Source: Chitinophaga niabensis (GTDB taxonomy: Bacteria; Bacteroidota; Bacteroidia; Chitinophagales; Chitinophagaceae). From it: a DNA stretch of 64,000 nucleotides. Positions 59,172 to 64,000 of the stretch are shown in pieces. Every line of letters begins with the position of its first letter. The stretch's first letter is position 1. The position numbers and the translations under genes were made by a program. The stretch is from positions 4,655,001-4,719,000 of the forward strand of contig NZ_CP154260.1 in NCBI RefSeq assembly GCF_039545795.1, written 5' to 3'. A model generated the notes under the pieces. The model was not told the DNA's origin. It saw only the letters and a program-made list of their open reading frames with translations, and did not search any database.

Positions 59172-59984
59172 CTACAATTGTTGAACCAATTCCCTGAAAA
59201 TATATGTTAAATGTGGTTCTGCTGCTTTGGCGGCTGCCAGTACCTCTTCATGTGTGATCACATTGTCTTCCTCCCGTATGCCCAGGTCCGTGATCACGCT
59301 CATGGCAAAAACCTTTAATCCGCTGTGGATGGCCACAATCACTTCCGGTACGGTACTCATTCCAACGGCATCGCCTCCTATGATATGCATGAACTTATAT
59401 TCGGCGCGGGTTTCAAAAGTAGGTCCCTGTACGCCCACGTAAACGCCGGTATGTAAAGATATACCTTTAGCGGCAGCAATACTTTGGGCTTTGGCGACCA
59501 GGGTTTTGGCATAAGGCTCACTCATATCCGGGAACCGGGGTCCCAGGGTATCATCGTTACGCCCTCTGAGCGGATGTTCCGGCTGCAGGTTGATGTGGTC
59601 TGTGATGATCATCAGGTCTCCTACCCTGAAAGCTTTGTTCATTCCCCCTGCTGCATTGGAAATAAGGAGGGTGTGAATGCCCAGGGCTTTCATAACCCTT
59701 ACGGGAAAGGTCACCTGCTGCATGCTGAGGCCTTCATAATAATGAAAACGGCCAGCCATTGCCACTACAGAACGGCCATTGAGCCTGCCCAGGATGAGTT
59801 TTCCGGAATGGCCTTCCACGGTGGCGGGTGGAAAATGGGGGATATCATTATAAGAGATCTCCGTTTTATCCGTTATCTCCCCGGCCAGGTTTCCCAGGCC
59901 GCTGCCCAGGATAATGCCCACCTGTGGCGCTTCCTTTGCATATTGCTGTATAAATGCGGTTGCTTCGTTGATCTGTGCGGGCAT
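59172..59984 (-). CDS. punA: Purine-nucleoside phosphorylase
   Basis: This is a 270-residue type-I (trimeric) PNP: 'PQVGIILGSGLGNLAGEI', 'VEGHSGKLILGRLNGRSVVA', 'GRFHYYEGLSMQQVTFPVRV', 'LLISNAAGGMNKAFRVGDLM', 'YVGVQGPTFETRAEYKFM' and 'AVGMSTVPEVIVA'. It splits inosine and guanosine with phosphate to base and ribose-1-phosphate; xanthosine or nicotinamide riboside may also be used. The TAACTTTG box at 60011-60004 precedes the start by 20 bases. The porin gene follows. Confidence 0.95.
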   Translation of the reverse strand: MPAQINEATAFIQQYAKEAPQVGIILGSGLGNLAGEITDKTEISYNDIPHFPPATVEGHSGKLILGRLNGRSVVAMAGRFHYYEGLSMQQVTFPVRVMKALGIHTLLISNAAGGMNKAFRVGDLMIITDHINLQPEHPLRGRNDDTLGPRFPDMSEPYAKTLVAKAQSIAAAKGISLHTGVYVGVQGPTFETRAEYKFMHIIGGDAVGMSTVPEVIVAIHSGLKVFAMSVITDLGIREEDNVITHEEVLAAAKAAEPHLTYIFRELVQQL

Positions 59985-60003
59985 GGCAAAAATTTATGCC
60001 CGG

Positions 60004-60011
60004 CAAAGTTA
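60004..60011 (-). promoter_or_regulatory. -7 promoter element for the purine-nucleoside phosphorylase gene
   Basis: On the minus strand TAACTTTG matches TAnnTTTG exactly, 19 bp before the start codon at 59984. No -33 element at the usual distance. Confidence 0.45.
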
Positions 60012-60100
60012 ATCCTATATTACATATGAAGAGCTTCCCCCAAAGAATTCACCTTTCTAAAACATAAATTGCCTATTTTAGCGCCCAAATTTAAATACCG

Positions 60101-61315
60101 ATGAATTTACACGAGTACCAGGCGAAAGAACTGTTGAAAAAATATAACGTACCGGTGCAGGAAGGTATCCCGGTAGATACTCCGGAAGCTGCAGCTGAGG
60201 CTTACAAGCAACTGAAAGTTCAGTTTGGCAACGAGTTTTCCGTAGTGAAAGCGCAAATCCACGCTGGTGGTCGTGGTAAAGGCAAAATTGTAGGAACTGA
60301 GCAACGTGGCGTAGCGGTAGGAAAAAATGCAGAAGATGTTAAGACCATAGCCGGCAATATCCTTGGCGGTACACTGGTGACCATACAAACAGGTGAAGCC
60401 GGTAAAGTGGTGAATAAAGTACTGGTAGCCCAGGACGTTTACTATCCCGGTCCCAATCCTATCAAGGAATTATACCTCTCTATCCTGCTGGACAGGGCTA
60501 AAGGTACCAATGTGATCATGTATTCTACCGAAGGCGGTATGGATATTGAAGAAGTAGCACACAGTACTCCTGAAAAAATATTCAAAGAGTGGGTATACCC
60601 AGGCGGTAAACTGGAACCATTCCAGGCGCGCAAAATCGCTTTCAACTTTGGTTTGAGCGGTGAAGCTTTCAAAAACATGGTGAAATTCGTGACCAACCTG
60701 TATAATGCTTATGTTGGACTGGATGCTGCCATGCTGGAGATCAACCCCCTCTTCAAAACCAGCGATGAAAAGATCATTGCGGTGGATTGCAAACTGAACC
60801 TGGACGATAACGCATTGCTCCGTCATCCTGACCTGGTGGCCCTGCGTGATACAACAGAAGAAGATGCTACCGAAGTAGAAGCCGGTAAACACAACCTGAA
60901 CTTTGTGAAGCTGGATGGTAACGTAGGTTGTATGGTAAACGGTGCCGGTCTGGCCATGGCTACCATGGACATGATCAAACTGAGCGGTGGTGAACCAGCT
61001 AACTTCCTGGACGTAGGAGGTTCTGCAAACGCACAAACCGTTGAAGCAGGTTTCCGCATCATCCTGAAAGATCCTAAAGTGAAGGCGATCCTCATCAATA
61101 TCTTTGGTGGTATCGTTCGTTGCGACAGGGTGGCACAGGGTGTTATTGATGCTTACCAATCCATCGGCACCATCAAGGTTCCTATCATTGTACGTTTACA
61201 AGGTACCAATGCAGAAGAAGCGAAGCAACTTATCGAGGAAAGCGGCCTGAAAGTACAGTCTGCCATCCTGCTGAGTGAAGCAGCTGCCCTGGTGAACAAA
61301 GCGGTAAACGCTTAA
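60101..61315 (+). CDS. sucC: Succinate--CoA ligase [ADP-forming] subunit beta
   Basis: This is a 404-residue SucC: 'MNLHEYQAKELLKKYNVPV', the ATP-grasp part with 'KAQIHAGGRGKGK' and 'GGMDIEEVA', 'LDAAMLEINPLFKT', and the CoA-ligase part with 'VGCMVNGAGLAMATMDMIKL', 'PANFLDVGGSANAQTVEAGF' and 'INIFGGIVRCDRVAQGV'. It makes ATP and succinate from succinyl-CoA in the TCA cycle. sucD is not adjacent; a terminator follows the gene, so the alpha subunit must be encoded elsewhere. Confidence 0.97.
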   Translation: MNLHEYQAKELLKKYNVPVQEGIPVDTPEAAAEAYKQLKVQFGNEFSVVKAQIHAGGRGKGKIVGTEQRGVAVGKNAEDVKTIAGNILGGTLVTIQTGEAGKVVNKVLVAQDVYYPGPNPIKELYLSILLDRAKGTNVIMYSTEGGMDIEEVAHSTPEKIFKEWVYPGGKLEPFQARKIAFNFGLSGEAFKNMVKFVTNLYNAYVGLDAAMLEINPLFKTSDEKIIAVDCKLNLDDNALLRHPDLVALRDTTEEDATEVEAGKHNLNFVKLDGNVGCMVNGAGLAMATMDMIKLSGGEPANFLDVGGSANAQTVEAGFRIILKDPKVKAILINIFGGIVRCDRVAQGVIDAYQSIGTIKVPIIVRLQGTNAEEAKQLIEESGLKVQSAILLSEAAALVNKAVNA

Positions 61316-61345
61316 TAAACACAGAGATAATGTTTTGATAATAAG

Positions 61346-61374
61346 TGGCCAGCAAATATGCTGGCCATTTTTTT
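61346..61374 (+). terminator. Rho-independent terminator after sucC
   Basis: A perfect 9-bp stem (TGGCCAGCA / TGCTGGCCA) with loop AATA is followed by seven T, 30 bp after the sucC stop. Confidence 0.95.
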
Positions 61375-61415
61375 ATGCCTTTCCCCTATATTTGGTATCC
61401 ATAAAACCCCAATAT

Positions 61416-61729
61416 ATGTACCTCCGTATTCTAACCATTGCAGCATCCGTTACCGTTCTGTTAGCCCCAGCCTACTATTGATAAGATCCAGAAATTGCTG
61501 ACTGCCAATGCAGGGTATAAAGCACATACGGATAACAGTGGCACGCCCGCCCGTAATAAAAAACTTTCTGAAGAAAGAGCCCAGGCCGTAAAGGCTGCGC
61601 TGACGGCAAAAGGGATTGAGGCCGGCCGTTTAACCGCAAAAGGTATCGGGCAAGGATAAACCTGTTGCAGATAATGCTTAGAAGAAGGCAAAGGAAAGAA
61701 CCGCAGCGTGGAGATTGTGAAAATCCAGT
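61416..61729 (+). pseudogene. Decayed OmpA-family protein gene
   Basis: ATG 61416 starts a signal-like peptide (MYLRILTIAASVTVLLAPAYY) that stops after 21 codons. The next stretch, in a different frame, is an OmpA peptidoglycan-binding domain: 'AHTDNSGTPARNKKLSEERA', 'ALTAKGIEAGRLTAKGIGQG', then, after further frameshifts, 'KPVADNA' and 'EEGKGKNRSVEIVKIQ'. Most of the original protein between signal and domain is gone. A TATATTTG promoter box survives at 61387-61394. The gap 61375-61802 holds nothing else I recognise. Confidence 0.8.
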
Positions 61730-61802
61730 ATCTTTGGTTTCCATCCTTCTTACTTAAAATGTGCAAACGGTTATTGGTCTTATCCTTTAACATAATATAC
61801 GC

Positions 61803-62828
61803 ATGTTACGCATCCGCCAATTTTTTCTCATCTGCTCCGGCGCTCATCTGCCGATGCTGAAACGCGCTCCTTCAGAACTGAACAAGTACGCAGGTATTGG
61901 CGCTACTATTTTCTTCACAGGATTACTGGCAGCTCTTTCGGGAGGTTATGCCCTCTGGACGGTGTTTCAGCAACCCTGGGCTGCTGTGGTATTTGCACTC
62001 GTCTGGGGCCTGATGATCTTCAACCTGGACCGGTACATTGTTTCCAGCATGAAAAAGCGGGAACGCTTCCGGGATGAATTCCTCATGGCCCTGCCACGTA
62101 TCGTCCTGGCATTGCTGATCGCTATTGTTATTTCCAAACCACTGGAACTGCAGATCTTTAATAAAGAGATCCAGGCAGAACTGGTGATCATGGAGCAACA
62201 GAAATTCAAAGCCCAGGAAGATAAGGTGAAAGAACGTTTTCAGGCCCGCAGCGCTACCCTGAATGCACGTTTGCAAACATTACAGCAGCAAATGGCCACG
62301 CAGGCGGCACGCAGGGATACCTTACAATTACTGGCACAGCAGGAAGCAGATGGCACCGGTGGCTCCAGGCTCAAAAACCTGGGCCCTATCTATAAAGCCA
62401 AAAAAGCAGATGCGGATAGTGCGCAGGCTGCCTGGGAAGCTTTAAACGAACAGTATGCGGCAGGCCGGGCTGAACTGGCAACCGTGGATTCAGCGGTTAC
62501 CAATACCATTGCACAGTTGAAAAGAGATCAGCTGAATGGCTTTGCTTCCCGGCTGGATGCACTGGGTACTATTACAAAAAACAGTACGCCTATCCGTTGG
62601 GCCAACTGGTTCATTATCTTGTTATTCATTGCCATTGAAACAGCGCCTGTATTTGTAAAACTGATCTCGCCCCGGGGGCCTTATGACGATCTGCTGGAAC
62701 AACATGAATACGGATTCACCATGCATAATAAGGAAAGAAAGGCCATGCTTACACTTGAAACGGATGAACGTATTGCAGTGCGGACGGGAGAAAGTGAACA
62801 CAGGATAAAAAATGCCGCTTTTTCTTAA
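61803..62828 (+). CDS. DUF4407-family membrane protein
   Basis: This is a 341-residue protein with three N-terminal membrane helices ('YAGIGATIFFTGLLAALSGG', 'AAVVFALVWGLMIFNLDRYI', 'ALPRIVLALLIAIVISKPLE'), a long charged coiled coil of about 120 residues containing 'FQARSATLNARLQTLQQQMA', and a fourth helix ('WANWFIILLFIAIETAPVFV'). This is the DUF4407 layout; the family is widespread and uncharacterised. The conserved 'FNLDRY' and 'SKPLEL' are present. It is expressed downstream of an OmpA pseudogene and has no functional neighbour. Confidence 0.9.
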   Translation: MLRIRQFFLICSGAHLPMLKRAPSELNKYAGIGATIFFTGLLAALSGGYALWTVFQQPWAAVVFALVWGLMIFNLDRYIVSSMKKRERFRDEFLMALPRIVLALLIAIVISKPLELQIFNKEIQAELVIMEQQKFKAQEDKVKERFQARSATLNARLQTLQQQMATQAARRDTLQLLAQQEADGTGGSRLKNLGPIYKAKKADADSAQAAWEALNEQYAAGRAELATVDSAVTNTIAQLKRDQLNGFASRLDALGTITKNSTPIRWANWFIILLFIAIETAPVFVKLISPRGPYDDLLEQHEYGFTMHNKERKAMLTLETDERIAVRTGESEHRIKNAAFS

Positions 62829-62970
62829 AAATATTTTAACCGGGTTTATGGAATCAGGTGGATTATTTCATCCTTTGTAAAACTAACGGCTATGTGCAAA
62901 CGAAAACGCAAAGAATTTATATATCGCCGGTCCATTTTCTAAAACCATTCAAGAAACGTTAACTAGTAGC

Positions 62971-63012
62971 AAATGTTACCCCTTGCCCTCCGTTTACGGG
63001 GGGCATTTGTTT
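62971..63012 (+). terminator. Terminator-like hairpin
   Basis: GCCCTCCG and CGGGGGGC (62986-62993 and 62998-63005) pair around TTTA with one wobble, extended by CAAATG/CATTTG and followed by a T-rich run. It lies 140 bp after the DUF4407 gene. Confidence 0.65.
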
Positions 63013-63046
63013 TTGTTTATCCCCTCAACTTTCCGTACATTAAATT

Positions 63047-63454
63047 ATGCAAGTACATATCAAAACAATTCATGAAAGCAGCGCTGCGGCTGGTTGGGCG
63101 GGGCCGCGCAGCCTGGTGATAGATCGTACGCCCAGGGCCGGAGGATTGGGGATCGGGTTCAGCGGAGAAGAGCTCTTTATGATGGCTATCGGTGCCAGTA
63201 TCTGTAATGATCTGTATCGGGAAGCTGCACTATGGCAGGTAGTTATCCGGCATGTGGAGATCATTGTGAATGGCGACTGGGGCGGAGAACCTGCAAAGGC
63301 CAGCAATATACGTTACGACATCAAAGTGGAGTCTGCTGCGCCCCGTGAAAAGATTGAAGAGCTGATCCGGCATACGGACCAGATTGCAGAGATCCCGCTT
63401 TCATTAAGATCGGGGGCAGCTGTGAAACTGAATCATGTGGAAGTGATACGATGA
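63047..63454 (+). CDS. OsmC-family protein lacking the second catalytic cysteine
   Basis: This is a 135-residue OsmC/Ohr-fold protein: 'SLVIDRTPRAGGLGIGFSGE', 'LFMMAIGASICNDLYREAAL', 'IRHVEIIVNGDWGGE' and 'IEELIRHTDQIAEIPLSLRS'. The first Cys of the family is kept in 'SICND', but the second, normally in a CPVS-type motif near residue 115, is replaced within 'IPLSLR'. Peroxide reduction by the usual two-Cys cycle therefore looks impossible; a binding or one-Cys role remains. It is a single gene. Confidence 0.85.
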   Translation: MQVHIKTIHESSAAAGWAGPRSLVIDRTPRAGGLGIGFSGEELFMMAIGASICNDLYREAALWQVVIRHVEIIVNGDWGGEPAKASNIRYDIKVESAAPREKIEELIRHTDQIAEIPLSLRSGAAVKLNHVEVIR

Positions 63455-63510
63455 GTTAAACAGGGGGGCTTATTTTGAACACCGGCTAAGCAGTTCAATA
63501 TCTGCTTCAC

Positions 63511-64000
63511 TTACTCGCTCACCAGTTCCACTTCGTATACCGGGCTGAAGAGGTATACTTTTTTCGATGGTACTTCTTCGCAACGGTACCGTTTGCGGAT
63601 CCTTTCTCCTTTCCGGAATATCCTTCCGTCCTTCGTTTTAAATAACTGACCCGGCGGCAATTGCTCTACCAGGTAATGATTATCTTTTTTCCGGTCGTAC
63701 CGTTTTAATACTCTCATTAAACCTTCATCCGCACAGGAGCTGGCACCGGGATTATGCAGGCTTTCCCTTACAGCGGCTTCCACATCCGGCGGCATGTATT
63801 GTTTACCCACAAACTCCCGGAGGATCTTGCTGTATTCCTGTTTCCATTCCTTTCCATGGGCAGATACCCTGTTCCCATAGATCATGAAAGTGACCAGGTG
63901 AGCTATCTCGTGCAGTAAAGTAAGGAGGAAGGCATATTTATTCAGACCACCATTGATACTGATGCGGTGGCCTTTTTCCTGGTAAGGATGACGATAATCT
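63511..64000 (-). CDS. SprT-like zinc metalloprotein, C-terminal part (cut by window edge)
   Basis: The minus-strand frame is open from the window edge to a stop at 63511. The first visible residues are 'YRHPYQEKGHRISINGGLN', followed by 'AFLLTLLHEIAHLVTF' with the HExxH metal motif and a further His in 'SAHGKEWKQ', the SprT signature. An alternative ATG at 63885 lies after the HExxH, so the protein must start outside. The last 60 residues include 'LFKTKDGRIFRKGERIRKRY', in place of the SprT zinc ribbon. Related proteins cut DNA-protein crosslinks; this one is a SprT-domain protein of unknown role. Confidence 0.85.
   Translation of the reverse strand, partial: DYRHPYQEKGHRISINGGLNKYAFLLTLLHEIAHLVTFMIYGNRVSAHGKEWKQEYSKILREFVGKQYMPPDVEAAVRESLHNPGASSCADEGLMRVLKRYDRKKDNHYLVEQLPPGQLFKTKDGRIFRKGERIRKRYRCEEVPSKKVYLFSPVYEVELVSE

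Noticed and set aside
60470..61159. Minus-strand frame of 229 codons inside sucC
   Set aside because: Antisense shadow of sucC, rich in rare-looking combinations and lacking motifs.
62893..62943. Tiny ORF of 16 codons (MCKRKRKEFIYRRSIF) after the DUF4407 gene
   Set aside because: Too short to support, no ribosome site and no family; probably chance in an AT-rich gap.

Overview
The window looks like chromosomal DNA of a Bacteroidota bacterium, most likely a Chitinophaga-like member of Chitinophagaceae. This rests on a SusC/SusD pair with an STN-type TonB receptor, FecI/FecR-type sigma/anti-sigma genes, a type IX secretion C-terminal sorting domain, DUF4407, LytTR two-component genes, weak Shine-Dalgarno signals, and promoters of the TTG/TTTG-N19/20-TAnnTTTG type. 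No tRNA, rRNA, CRISPR array, complete insertion sequence or prophage was seen.

Layout. 0-2 kb: a hybrid sensor kinase and the start of a CHASE3 sensor (minus strand). 2.2-3.5 kb: a VOC protein and a Tat-exported sugar isomerase-like protein. 3.6-7.9 kb: a tightly overlapping minus-strand operon of six genes: NrtR-like ADP-ribose sensor, NAMPT/NadV-like transferase, NADAR ADP-ribosyl-hydrolase-like protein, divergent PRPP-synthetase-like enzyme, a 49-residue ORF and KptA. All five larger products make, sense or consume NAD, ADP-ribose or phosphoribosyl groups; this is the most interesting system here. 8-17.6 kb: YciI-like protein, PepSY membrane protein, GH106-like rhamnosidase, Kef-type antiporter, the ClpS-Aat N-degron pair and a lipoprotein. 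17.7-20.7 kb: MntR-MntH(USP fusion)-thioesterase operon with a clear operator. 20.8-23.8 kb: LiaF-like/DUF4288/LytS/LytTR operon. 23.8-28.4 kb: flavin reductase, two isocitrate dehydrogenases of different subfamilies in tandem, and a TlpA-like thioredoxin.

28.4-29.5 kb is a scar-like region with a 29-bp perfect inverted repeat and a decayed TonB-receptor C-terminus. 29.5-37 kb: a large secreted beta-helix protein with MBG-like repeats, a methyltransferase, and an AraC-led cluster (hydrolase, cupin, monooxygenase, SDR). 37-40.3 kb: L,D-transpeptidase and a His/Met-rich outer-membrane protein. 40.4-47.3 kb: a HemN C-terminal fossil, then sigma factor, FecR, SusC and SusD, a complete trans-envelope-regulated uptake locus. 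47.3-47.75 kb: its terminator, flanked on both sides by tandem repeats. 47.75-50.2 kb: a Cys-rich metal-binding cluster ending in an HMA-AraC fusion regulator, preceded by a frameshifted DUF1579-like gene. 50.6-57.1 kb: small stress and regulatory genes (SRPBCC, VOC, three AraC-type regulators counting the HMA fusion, beta-lactamase-like hydrolase, 2OG oxygenase, MpaB-like, DoxX). 57.1-64 kb: porin, purine nucleoside phosphorylase, SucC, an OmpA pseudogene, DUF4407, OsmC and a SprT-like metalloprotein cut by the window edge.

All functional calls come from reading translations and motifs by eye. No database search was possible, so family names are recognition-based and substrate assignments are tentative.
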